A stretch of 64,000 nt of DNA from Solicola gregarius (lineage in GTDB: Bacteria > Actinomycetota > Actinomycetes > Propionibacteriales > Nocardioidaceae), in assembly GCF_025790165.1 (NCBI RefSeq), contig NZ_CP094970.1, forward strand, positions 3,286,001 to 3,350,000. Reading direction: 5' to 3'. Positions 12,198 to 20,560 of the stretch are shown here, in pieces. Within the stretch, counting starts at the first letter, position 1. The number at the start of each line of letters is the position of its first letter. The position numbers and the translations under genes were made by a program. The notes beneath the pieces were generated by a model. That model did no database searches and had not been told where the DNA came from. It saw only the letters and a program-made list of their open reading frames with translations.

Positions 12198-12680
12198 CTA
12201 GCCCCAGTTCATCGCGGAGCACATCCAGCGACCGTCGACCCGGTCGAGGCGTAGTGCGAGCGCCCGCGACCTGTTGCCCTGGACGATCCGGGCGCTGATT
12301 TCGGCGCACGCATCGGCGGGTTGCTCGACATGCACCGACGCCACCCGGGTCGACAGCGGCCCGGCAGGGGCGCCGTGCGCGGAGGCGCCGCCGAGCGACT
12401 CCAGCCGGTCGACGAGGTCGCCGTACACCGACTCGGTTGCCAGCCGCAGCATCTGGCTCGCCGGCCTTGCGCCGTCGATGATCTCGACGAGTGCTTGCAC
12501 GATCCGGCGCGACCTCGCCTCCATCTGGGTGTGGGGGCGTCCTGCCGTGGGGCGGGTGGCGGGTCGGCGCGGCCCCGCACCCGGCGACGTCAGCCGGGGC
12601 AGCACCGGTGCGGGCGGCGTACGCGGCGGTGCGGGTGGTCGCTGGACGCGGAGTTCGATCGCGGTTGTCGACGCGCTCAT
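12198..12680 (-). CDS. Rv3235-like protein
   Basis: 160-residue protein with a Pro/Ala/Arg-rich N-terminal half and a conserved C-terminal region (RIVQALVEIIDGARPASQML, later SRALALRLDRVDGRWMCSAM) that matches the small actinobacterial family typified by Rv3235, often encoded close to secA. Function unknown. No signal peptide or membrane helix. ATG at 12680 overlaps the stop of the LysM gene upstream by four bases (ATGA), so the two are probably translated together. Confidence 0.72.
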   Translation of the reverse strand: MSASTTAIELRVQRPPAPPRTPPAPVLPRLTSPGAGPRRPATRPTAGRPHTQMEARSRRIVQALVEIIDGARPASQMLRLATESVYGDLVDRLESLGGASAHGAPAGPLSTRVASVHVEQPADACAEISARIVQGNRSRALALRLDRVDGRWMCSAMNWG

Positions 12681-13300
12681 GGCTTTCTCTCCCGATCGTC
12701 GGTTGGCTGTACGAGGCGGGTCCCGGGAAGTAGCAGGTCGGGGTCCGAGCCGATGGCGCCGCGGTTGGCGGCGTACCAGCGTCGGCACGCGTGTGCGATG
12801 GCGCCGTCGTCGGCGCCGGCCGGCAGGCGAGCGGCCGCGAGCCGCCACAGGGTGTCCCCTCGACGTACGACCACGGTCATGTCGGGCGATGCGGCCGTGT
12901 TGGCCTGGGCCGCGGGCCGGTCGGGGAGGCGTAGCCCGACGATGCGCGGCGGCGGGGCAGTGCCGTCGTCGGCATCCGCCGCAACGGGGACGAGCGTGAC
13001 GGCGCCGCCGACGGCCAGGCCGAGCACGCGGCTCCACGTACGCGGCGTGATCCGCACGGCGATCCGGGCCGGCCAGGAGCGGGTTCCGGTTGCGGCCGCG
13101 AGCACCGTGACGGCAGTGGCGAGCGAGAGCCATCCGCACCCGCAGAAGGCGGCCACCTCGGCGAGCTGGACCACCAGGGTCTCGAACTCGCGGGGCCCGG
13201 GGTCCGGCCGGATCGCCAAGGCAGGGGCGAGCACGCAGGCCGCGCCGGCGAGCGCGACGGCCGTGGTCGCGCCCAGGGCGAGGCGGCTGCTCGCTGCCAT
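12677..13300 (-). CDS. LysM-domain membrane protein
   Basis: 207 residues. An N-terminal membrane region with two or three helices (GATTAVALAGAACVLAPALA; SLATAVTVLAAATGT; SRVLGLAVGGAVTLVPVAA) is followed by a C-terminal LysM domain (VVVRRGDTLWRLAAARL ... HACRRWYAANRGAIGSDPDLLLPGTRLVQP). LysM binds peptidoglycan, so the protein probably anchors to the wall on the outer face. It overlaps the Rv3235-like gene by four bases. Similar LysM proteins with this topology occur beside CpaB/CpaE-like genes in actinobacteria, which matches the SAF and CpaE-like genes about 1 kb away. Confidence 0.82.
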   Translation of the reverse strand: MAASSRLALGATTAVALAGAACVLAPALAIRPDPGPREFETLVVQLAEVAAFCGCGWLSLATAVTVLAAATGTRSWPARIAVRITPRTWSRVLGLAVGGAVTLVPVAADADDGTAPPPRIVGLRLPDRPAAQANTAASPDMTVVVRRGDTLWRLAAARLPAGADDGAIAHACRRWYAANRGAIGSDPDLLLPGTRLVQPTDDRERKP

Positions 13301-13428
13301 GCGTGCTCCTAGTTCATGACGTTTGACTACGTTTGCTTACGAATACGTGCGGTACACGTTCTTAGCGGTCCGGCGGTCCGGCGTCAAGCGGCGATCCACA
13401 GGCCGCTTGGGTGCAGTACGGTTCCGAG

Positions 13429-13956
13429 GTGCGGTGGGACGATCTGTTCGAGGCACTCGAGTCCGAGTCCGTGGCCCTGCAGCGCGAGACGCGTGATGCC
13501 GACATCGCAGACCGCACCCGCAGCGCTCGGGCGCAGACCTCGTGGCTGATGCGCTGCCGGGGTGTCGACCTGTCCCTGCGGGTGCATGGTGCGGGCGTCG
13601 TCCGCGGGACGGGCGTGACCGTGACTCCTGCGTGGCTGCTGCTCCGCGACGGCGGACCGTCCGACCTGGTCGTGAGTACGTCCGCGGTGACGGCGGTGTC
13701 CGGGCTCTCCGACTCGGTCACCGAGCTCGGGCTGAGCAGCGAGCGGATGGGCTGGACGCACGCCTGGCGGGTGCTGAGCCGCGACCGCAGCGATGTCCGG
13801 ATCACGTGCACCGACGCGACAGTCGTCGGCGGTGTCGCCGAGACCGTTGGACGTGACTATGTCGCGTTGCGGCCGTACGACGCGGGCCGTCCCAGCGGTG
13901 CCGCGGCCGTCGCCGTTCCGTACGCGGCGATCGCCACGGTGGCGTGCCCGCGCTGA
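13429..13956 (+). CDS. Protein of unknown function
   Basis: 175-residue soluble protein starting (GTG) MRWDDLFEALESESVALQRE. I recognise the opening from a common actinobacterial hypothetical family, but know no function. Codon use is strongly coding (G/C at third positions throughout). An in-frame GTG at 13411 is an alternative start; neither has a good ribosome site. The residues form alternating beta-like segments with no clear catalytic motif. It lies between the divergent LysM gene and a convergent HTH gene. Confidence 0.75.
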   Translation: MRWDDLFEALESESVALQRETRDADIADRTRSARAQTSWLMRCRGVDLSLRVHGAGVVRGTGVTVTPAWLLLRDGGPSDLVVSTSAVTAVSGLSDSVTELGLSSERMGWTHAWRVLSRDRSDVRITCTDATVVGGVAETVGRDYVALRPYDAGRPSGAAAVAVPYAAIATVACPR

Positions 13957-13977
13957 ACGCCCGTGCTCCGGGAGGCG

Positions 13978-14226
13978 TCAGCGCGGCTCGGGATCGCCGT
14001 CGCCGAACGGGTGCGCGTCGATGTACGACCTGGTCGCGGTGTACTGCTCGCTGATGTAGCTCTCGAGCGCTTCGGCCTCGACCCGCCACTGGCCGCGCCC
14101 GCCGATGCGGATCGCCGGCAGCTCGCCCCGCCGCACCAGCGCGTACGTCTGCCGGTCGGAGATGTTGAGGACCTCGGCGACGTCGGCGAGCGTCAGGAAG
14201 CGCGGCGAATCGGATCCGAGGGGCAT
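13978..14226 (-). CDS. Excisionase-like helix-turn-helix protein
   Basis: 82-residue DNA-binding protein of the MerR/excisionase-type HTH_17 group: FLTLADVAEVLNISDRQTYA forms the helix-turn-helix and LVRRGELPAIRIGGRGQWRV the wing. BldC belongs to the same superfamily, but this protein has a different C-terminal extension (ALESYISEQYTATRSYIDAH), so BldC itself is not claimed. ATG at 14226. It is convergent with the unknown gene at 13429 and divergent from the SAF-domain gene. Confidence 0.85.
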   Translation of the reverse strand: MPLGSDSPRFLTLADVAEVLNISDRQTYALVRRGELPAIRIGGRGQWRVEAEALESYISEQYTATRSYIDAHPFGDGDPEPR

Positions 14227-14327
14227 GAGCGTCAGTCTGCCAGGCGGCACCGTCGACGACGCGGGCGTACGCGTGCCCTGTGGACAACGACTGGCGGATT
14301 TCGCGATTTGGTGCACACTGTCTTTCC

Positions 14328-15020
14328 ATGCCAGCGGACAGAACCGTGCCAGCCCCGACCTCACCGACCGAGACGGCGGCGCCTCCCGCTACCCGGCTGC
14401 GCCGTCCACGGTGGTCGGATCCGCGGCTGCTCGTCGGGTTGTTGCTCGTCTGCGGGTCGATCGTCATCGGTGCGCGGGTGATGGCGGCGGCCGACGACAC
14501 GACCGCCGTGTGGTCGGTCGCGACCGACCATCGGGCGGGTACGCCGGTCGACGCGTCCGACCTGCGCCCCGTCGACGTACGACTCGGCGACGGCGCCGAA
14601 CGCTACGTCGCCGCCGACGAGTCGGTCGCGTCGGGACGCGTCTGGAGCCGAGACGTCCACGCCGGTGAGCTGCTCGGAGTCGCCGCCACCCGGCCGGTCG
14701 ACGTACGCGAGGTCGCGCAGCTGCCGCTCATCGTGTCCGCCGGGTCCCTGCCCAGCGACCTCGCGACCGGCGACCGGGTGGACGTGTGGGTGAGCAGCGG
14801 CCCGGAGTCGGCAGAGTCTGGTCGCGCGGAGCTGGTGCTGGACGGGATGCGCGTGCTCTCGGTCGTCGCCGCACCGGCGTCGATGGGTGGCGACATGAGC
14901 GGATACCGGGTGCTGCTTGCGCTCGAGCATGACCGTCCCGACCGGCTGGGCCCGGCGCTCGGTGCGATCGGCGCCGGAGAGGTGACCCTCGTCCGCGAGG
15001 TCGTGGGAGAGATGTCGTGA
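14328..15020 (+). CDS. SAF-domain protein, CpaB/RcpC-like
   Basis: 230 residues: a cytoplasmic Pro-rich N-terminus, one membrane helix (LLVGLLLVCGSIVIGARVMA), then a SAF domain (DHRAGTPVDASDLRPVDVRL ... RVWSRDVHAGELLGVAATR). CpaB/RcpC proteins of Tad pilus systems have this build, and the next gene is CpaE-like with a four-base overlap, so a Tad assembly role is likely. The remaining Tad genes are 24 kb away. Confidence 0.8.
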   Translation: MPADRTVPAPTSPTETAAPPATRLRRPRWSDPRLLVGLLLVCGSIVIGARVMAAADDTTAVWSVATDHRAGTPVDASDLRPVDVRLGDGAERYVAADESVASGRVWSRDVHAGELLGVAATRPVDVREVAQLPLIVSAGSLPSDLATGDRVDVWVSSGPESAESGRAELVLDGMRVLSVVAAPASMGGDMSGYRVLLALEHDRPDRLGPALGAIGAGEVTLVREVVGEMS

Positions 15021-16249
15021 CACTGTCCGTACTGATCGCGGCCGGCGGTGCGTCGTGGGAGTCCGATGCGGTGCACGTACTCGAGCATGCAGCCACCGTG
15101 ACCCACGTACGCCGCTGCGTCGACGTACTCGACCTGGTTGCGACGGCGGCATCCGGGCAGGCACACGCCGCCCTGCTCTCGGTCGACCTGCCGGGCCTCG
15201 ACACCGACGTCGTGCACAGGCTGGTCGAGGCGCGGGTGACGCCGGTCGGCTTCGCCGAGTCCGGCGACGGCCCGGTCGAGGCGCGCTTCGAGGCCATCGG
15301 CGTCCGCACCTGCGCCGACACCGGCGGTCTCGATCGGATCGACGATCTGGTGATCGCCGCGACGGCGTTGCCAGAAAGCGTCGAGCCGGTCGACGCGGGC
15401 GCGTTCGAGCGGGTCGATCGCGGGACTGGCCGGATGGTCACCGTCTGGGGCCCGACCGGCGCGCCCGGCCGAAGCACGGTGGCGCTCGGGCTCGCCGCCG
15501 AGTCGGCCGATACGGGGACGCCGACGCTGCTCGTCGACGCCGATACGTATGGCGGCTCGGTCGCGCAGATGCTCGCGGTGCTCGATGAGGTGAGCGGCAT
15601 CCTGGCCGCCGCGCGTAGTGCCGACACGGGCTCGCTCGACCTCGCGGATCTGACCCGACACGTGCGCCAGGTGGGCCCGACGCTTCGGGTCCTGACCGGG
15701 ATGGGTCGGGCGGATCGGTGGCCACAGCTGCGCGTCGGCTCGTTCGACCGGATCCTCGAGGTCGCCCGCGAGATGGCTCCCGTCGTCATCGTCGACGTCG
15801 GGTTCTGCCTCGAGTCCGATGAGGAGCTCGCGTACGACACCACCGCTCCACGGCGCAACGCGGCCACCCTCCGCGCACTCGAGCGGTCGGACTCCGTCGT
15901 GGCCGTCGGCGCCGCCGACCCGCTCGGTCTGACCCGGCTCACCCGCGGGGTGCACGAGCTGCGCGACCGAGTGCCCGACCTCGACGTACAGATCGTCGTC
16001 AACCGGATGCGCGACTCGCTCGGATGGGGACGCGAGCAGATCGCGTCGACGATCGAGCGGTTCACCGGCTCGGTGCCCGTCGCGTTCCTCCCTCACGACC
16101 AGGTCGCCGTCGACCGCGCCTGGGTCGACGGTCGTACGCTGCTCGAGGGTCGCGACTCCGCGCTTCGCCGGGCGCTCGGCGACGTCGCGTCCGCCGTGCT
16201 CGGCACGGCTGCCGTGCGCCCACGCGCGATGGCGCGGCGGCGCCGCTGA
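15017..16249 (+). CDS. CpaE/TadZ-like P-loop protein
   Basis: 410-residue MinD/ParA-type protein with an N-terminal receiver-like domain (residues 1-120) and a C-terminal ATPase-like domain (from about 135). The P-loop reads GPTGAPGRSTVAL: arginine stands where the usual MinD-type motif has lysine before Ser/Thr, so ATP binding may be altered; I believe this variant is shared by actinobacterial relatives. Later motifs are LLVDADTYGGS and VVIVDVGF. In Tad systems such proteins place the pilus machine at the pole. GTG at 15017 overlaps the SAF gene stop by four bases. Confidence 0.82.
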   Translation: MTLSVLIAAGGASWESDAVHVLEHAATVTHVRRCVDVLDLVATAASGQAHAALLSVDLPGLDTDVVHRLVEARVTPVGFAESGDGPVEARFEAIGVRTCADTGGLDRIDDLVIAATALPESVEPVDAGAFERVDRGTGRMVTVWGPTGAPGRSTVALGLAAESADTGTPTLLVDADTYGGSVAQMLAVLDEVSGILAAARSADTGSLDLADLTRHVRQVGPTLRVLTGMGRADRWPQLRVGSFDRILEVAREMAPVVIVDVGFCLESDEELAYDTTAPRRNAATLRALERSDSVVAVGAADPLGLTRLTRGVHELRDRVPDLDVQIVVNRMRDSLGWGREQIASTIERFTGSVPVAFLPHDQVAVDRAWVDGRTLLEGRDSALRRALGDVASAVLGTAAVRPRAMARRRR

Positions 16250-16337
16250 ACGAGCGGCGTGGCCCGCGTACGACGATGCGGCGCCCGCCCGGTGAGTGAT
16301 GGCAAGATGAGAGCCCGCCTCTCTCGCAAGGAGCCCG

Positions 16338-17757
16338 ATGCCTGACCGTCTTGACCCGGTCGCCGCGATGCTGCTGGCCGAGGAGACGACCACAGCGCCG
16401 CGACACGTCGCGACGCTCGCCGTCCTCGAGGGCGACAGCGGCCTCGACTACGACCGGCTCGTCTCCGTCGTCAACGAGCGCATCGCGTTGGTGCCTCGCT
16501 ATCGGCAACGCGTCCTGCGACTACCGGGCAACGTCGGGGCTCCCGTGTGGGCCGACGACGACTTCGACCTCAGCTTCCACGTACGTCGGTCGGCCCTTCC
16601 GAAGCCGGGCACGATGGCGTCGTTGCGCGAGCTCGTCGCCCGCCTGATCGCGCGCCCGCTCGACCTCGACCGGCCACTGTGGGAGGCATACCTCGTCGAG
16701 GGTGTCGGCGACGACCGTGTCGCGCTGTTGATCAAGTCGCACCAGGCGCTCGTCGACGGCTCCGAGACCGTCGACCTGGCGCAGGTGCTCCTCGAGGAGA
16801 CGGCCTACGACCGTGAGGTGCCCGCGGACGACTGGCGTCCGCGACCGGCGCCCAACGCGCTGAGGCTCGCGGGGGAGTCGATCGTCGAGACGATCACGGA
16901 TCCGCGCCGGATCCTCGGCACGGGTGTGTCGCTCGCGGGAAAGGTCGTCGCGCGCCTTCCCGTACTCGGCAACCACCGTGTCGACCCGCATTCCGTGCTG
17001 TCGGCCGACCCGAGCCAGCAGCGCCGGTTCGCAACCGTACACACGCAACTCGACGACTACCGTACGGTGCGCGACGCGCACGGGGGCACCGTCAACGACG
17101 TCGTGCTCAGCGCGATCGCAGGCGGCCTGCGCGCCTGGCTGCTCACCCGCGCCGAGCCCGTGTCCGCGGCCACCCGCTTCCGGGCGCTCGTCCCGATGTC
17201 TGTCGTCGGCGATGACGGCGACGACGATGCCCCCACGTCGCTCGGCAGTGCGGTGCGCGGGCATCTGCTCTCGCTGCCCGTCGGCGAGGGCAACCCGGTC
17301 GTGCGCCTGCACCAGGTGTCGTACGCCCTGAAGGCGCATCGGGAGACGGGGCTCGCCGTTGCGGCGAGCCAGCTCGCGTCGCTTCCGGGTTTCGCTCCCA
17401 CGACGTTCCACGCCGTCGGGTCCCGGGTCGCCGACACGCAGCCGAAGCGGTCGTTCCACCTTGCGGTGACCAACGTTCCGGGGCCGCAGGAGCCGATGTA
17501 CATGGCGGGCGCACGCGTCCTCGAAGTCGTATCCCGCGCTCCCGCTGACGGCCGAGCGGGCGCTGTCGATCGGCGTCACGTCGTACGACGGTGCCGTGTT
17601 CTACGGCATCGTCACCGATCGCGACGCGATACCCGACGCCGATGTGCTCGCGCAGTGCATCGAGGAGGCGCTGGCCGAGCTCGTCGAGTCCGCCGCGTCG
17701 AGTCACACGCGTGCGCCACGCGGGCGAGCGCGGCCGAAGGGGCGCGACCGCCGATGA
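16338..17757 (+). CDS. WS/DGAT-family O-acyltransferase (frame interrupted)
   Basis: Member of the wax ester synthase/diacylglycerol acyltransferase family, which makes storage lipids from acyl-CoA. N-terminal DPVAAMLLAEETTTAPRHVA, a mid region with VNDVVLSAIAGGLRAWL, and C-terminal FHLAVTNVPGPQEPMYMAGA are family landmarks. The active motif HHxxxDG reads HQALVDG (His135, Gln136), so the second histidine, normally catalytic, is missing. The frame breaks at 17520-17527 (CTCGAAGT); with CTCGAGT it continues VLESYPALPLTAERALSIGV to a stop at 17755-17757, giving 472 residues, a normal length. ATG at 16338 with AAGGAG upstream. Confidence 0.87.
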
Positions 17758-18119
17758 CGCGCGTGTTCGTACCGGCGAGTCCGGCCGACCTTCGCACGCT
17801 CGCCGCGGGTGGCGCCATCGCGCCCGGTTCCGCGTACGCGGCGACTCGGTCGCTTGCCGACGAGTACCCCGACGCGGACGACGAGGAGCTCGTGTTCGCG
17901 GCGATGATGGCGGCGGCCGAAGACTGCACGCACGAGCCGGCGATCGTGGTCGCGGCCGACCTGGAGGCGGCGGAGACATCGACGCCCGGAGCGGTCGAGC
18001 TCGCGAACGACCTGCTGCTCGACCGGGTGGCGGCCTTCCACGTCGGCTCGCCGTCCAACGGCGAACTCGGCTGGTACGCCACGCAGGAGCTCGACGACCT
18101 GATCGCGCAGCTCGGCTGA
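17754..18119 (+). CDS. DUF6912-like protein of unknown function
   Basis: 121 residues, MTRVFVPASPADLRTLAAGG ..., acidic and soluble. The opening and the pattern DDEELVFAAMMAAAEDC resemble a small actinobacterial family of unknown role (I think DUF6912). The ATG overlaps the repaired acyltransferase stop by four bases (ATGA), which supports both the frameshift correction and co-translation. Without the correction, this sequence would appear fused in frame to the acyltransferase. Confidence 0.75.
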   Translation: MTRVFVPASPADLRTLAAGGAIAPGSAYAATRSLADEYPDADDEELVFAAMMAAAEDCTHEPAIVVAADLEAAETSTPGAVELANDLLLDRVAAFHVGSPSNGELGWYATQELDDLIAQLG

Positions 18120-18185
18120 CGCCGTGCCCTCGTGGGCGAATGCGTACATGTGGAACTGCCTAGACCGAGGTGACATGCTGGGCCC

Positions 18186-19815
18186 ATGGATGCAAGTACG
18201 CGAGTGCCCTACCCAGCGAACGAACCGGTTCTTACGTACGCGCCCGGCAACCCCGAGCGCGTCGAGCTCGAGGAGACCCTCAAGGACCTCCAGTCCGAGC
18301 AGTACGAGCTGACGAACACCATCGGCGGCACGCAGGTGATGGGCGGCGGGCGCCGGATCAAGTCCGTGCAGCCGCATGCGCACCGGCACGTGCTCGGCGT
18401 GATGAAGAACGCCAACGCGGCCGACGCGCGGCAGGCGATCGCGGCCGCGGCGGAGGCGGCGCCCGGCTGGCGCGCCATGCCGTTCGACGACCGGGTCGCG
18501 ATCATCCTGCGGGCCGCCGAGCTCGCTGCCGGGCCGTGGCGCCAGACCCTCAACGCAGCAACGATGTTGGGGCAGGGCAAGACCGTCCAGCAGGCAGAGA
18601 TAGACGCCGCCTGCGAGCTGATCGACTTCTGGCGCTTCAACGCGTACTTCGCCCGCCAGATCATGGACGAGCAGCCGCTCGCCAATGCCCCGGGTGTGTG
18701 GAACCGGCTCGACCACCGTCCGCTCGAGGGCTTCGTGTACGCGATCACGCCGTTCAACTTCACCGCCATCGCCGGCAACCTGCCGACCGCACCTGCACTG
18801 ATGGGCAACACCGTCATCTGGAAGCCCTCGCCGACGCAGGGGCTCGCGGCCCACCTGACGATGCGGCTGCTCGAGGAGGCCGGCATGCCCCCGGGCGTCA
18901 TCAACCTGCTCACCGGTGACGGCACGGGCGTCTCGCCGACGCTGCTGAAGGATCCGAACCTCGCGGGCATCCACTTCACGGGATCGACCAAGACCTTCCA
19001 GTACCTCTGGGGCGAGGTCGGCAAGAACATCGCCGGCTACAAGTCGTACCCCCGCATCGTCGGTGAGACGGGCGGGAAGGACTTCATCGTCGCCCACCCC
19101 AGCGCCGACGTCGACGTGCTGTGCACGGCAATGGTGCGGGGCGCGTTCGAGTACCAGGGGCAGAAGTGTTCGGCCGCCTCGCGTGCGTACGTCCCGCGCA
19201 GCCTGTGGCCGGCGTTGAAGAAGAAGCTCGCGGCCACCACCGAGTCGATCACGATGGGGCCGGTCACCGACCTGTCCAACTTCATGGGCGCGGTCATCGA
19301 CGATCGTGCGTTCGCCAAGCACAAGGCGGCGATCGACCGCGCCAAGCGACGCAACAACGTACGCATCGTCGCGGGCGGCACGTACGACGACTCCGAGGGC
19401 TACTTCGTACGCCCGACGGTGCTCGAAGTGCTCCGACGCCAATGACGAGATGTTCACCAAGGAGTACTTCGGTCCGATCCTCGCGGTGCACGTGTACCCG
19501 GACGCACGGTACGACGAGATGGTCGACCAGATGGAGTCGATCGCTCCGTACGCCCTGACCGGCGCGGTGCTCGCGAAGGACCGCGAGGCGGTCGTGAAGG
19601 CCGACGAGAAGCTGCGCTTCGCGGCCGGCAACTTCTACATCAACGACAAGCCGACGGGGTCGATCGTCGGCCAGCAGCCGTTCGGCGGTGCGCGCGCGTC
19701 GGGTACGAACGACAAGGCCGGCTCGGCGCAGAACCTGATGCGCTGGACGTCCACCCGGTCGATCAAGGAGACGTTCGACGCCCCGACCGACTACACCTAC
19801 CCCCACCAACGGTGA
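18186..19815 (+). CDS. pruA: L-glutamate gamma-semialdehyde dehydrogenase (frame interrupted)
   Basis: Oxidises glutamate semialdehyde/1-pyrroline-5-carboxylate to glutamate, the last step of proline breakdown. ALDH landmarks: N-binding FTGSTKTFQYLW, the general base Glu in VGETGGKDF, the catalytic Cys in GQKCSAASRAYVP, and the C-terminal QPFGGARASGTNDKAGS. The frame breaks at 19422-19429 (CTCGAAGT); CTCGAGT restores VLECSDANDEMFTKEYFGP. Corrected length is 542 residues, the family norm. No proline dehydrogenase gene is adjacent, but NAD-glutamate dehydrogenase lies just beyond the convergent gene and would take the product further. Confidence 0.94.
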
Positions 19816-19906
19816 GGAGAGGATTCTGGCCCGGTGAGGAGAGGATCCCGACCCGGCAGCCGGGTCGGGATCCTCTCCTCACCGGGCCAGAATCCTCTCC
19901 TCACCG
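19810..19906. terminator. 47-bp perfect inverted repeat with 3-nt loop
   Basis: Arms 19810-19856 and 19860-19906 match without a mismatch. Each arm holds two copies of GGTGAGGAGAGGAT. The left arm includes the pruA stop codon and the right arm ends one base before the stop of the convergent gene. It is well placed as a two-way terminator, but far longer than needed. Confidence 0.75.
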
Positions 19907-19907
19907 T

Positions 19908-20390
19908 TCAGGCGAGGTAGTCGGCGGCGGCCGTCTCCTCGATGCGCAGGGCGGCCGCGATCGCCTTCGCGACCTCCGGCTCGATCTTGCGGCCGACGAA
20001 CGGCACTTTCACGCGTACGTCGCCTGTCACCCGCAGCGTGCTGGTGTCCGTGCCGGCGAGCACGCTGGTGCCCTGCATGGACGCGGGCTGGCCCTTGATG
20101 CGCACCGACACCTCGGCGTGCCGCGTACCATCGGCGAGCGGTGGCGCCCAGCGCTCGACCTGCTGGATCTCGACGGTCTTGCCGAGGAACGCCTTGACGG
20201 CGTCCGGAACCTCGGCGGGCATGACTCGCTCGACGGTGATCGTGGCGGCGTCGCCGTCGGGCTCGACGCTCACGTCGTACGACTGCGCGTACGCCAGCTC
20301 GCACACGCGCTCGCGCCACGAGGCGTCGCACAGCATCGCGAAAACGGTGTCGGGTCCGGCCGCGTACTCGAGGGTCTCGTCCAGCTGCAT
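19908..20390 (-). CDS. DUF2505 family protein
   Basis: 160-residue protein (MQLDETLEYAAGPDTVFAML ... KVPFVGRKIEPEVAKAIAAA) of the DUF2505 family, which has an SRPBCC/START-like fold; ligand and role unknown. No signal peptide. ATG at 20390. Divergent from gdh with a 170-bp intergenic region. Confidence 0.85.
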   Translation of the reverse strand: MQLDETLEYAAGPDTVFAMLCDASWRERVCELAYAQSYDVSVEPDGDAATITVERVMPAEVPDAVKAFLGKTVEIQQVERWAPPLADGTRHAEVSVRIKGQPASMQGTSVLAGTDTSTLRVTGDVRVKVPFVGRKIEPEVAKAIAAALRIEETAAADYLA

Positions 20391-20451
20391 GGGCACATCA
20401 TGCAGCACGCGCGTACGGGCACGACCGTCGGCGCCCGGTCCGAATGGTGCG

Positions 20452-20463
20452 ATTGTCGACAAT
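20452..20463. promoter_or_regulatory. 12-bp palindrome in the gdh upstream region
   Basis: ATTGTCGACAAT is a perfect palindrome about 98 bp upstream of gdh and 62 bp upstream of the divergent DUF2505 gene. The core TTGTC-GACAA resembles sites of GntR/FadR-type regulators. Only position and symmetry support it; no regulator gene is adjacent. Confidence 0.35.
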
Positions 20464-20560
20464 TCCGCGAGCCCGGCTGCCGAACTCCGACGCCGGGCGT
20501 TAGTGTCGTCATATCGCACAACGGCGTGCGGTACGAAACGCTGCTGGAGGCTTCCCTGCC

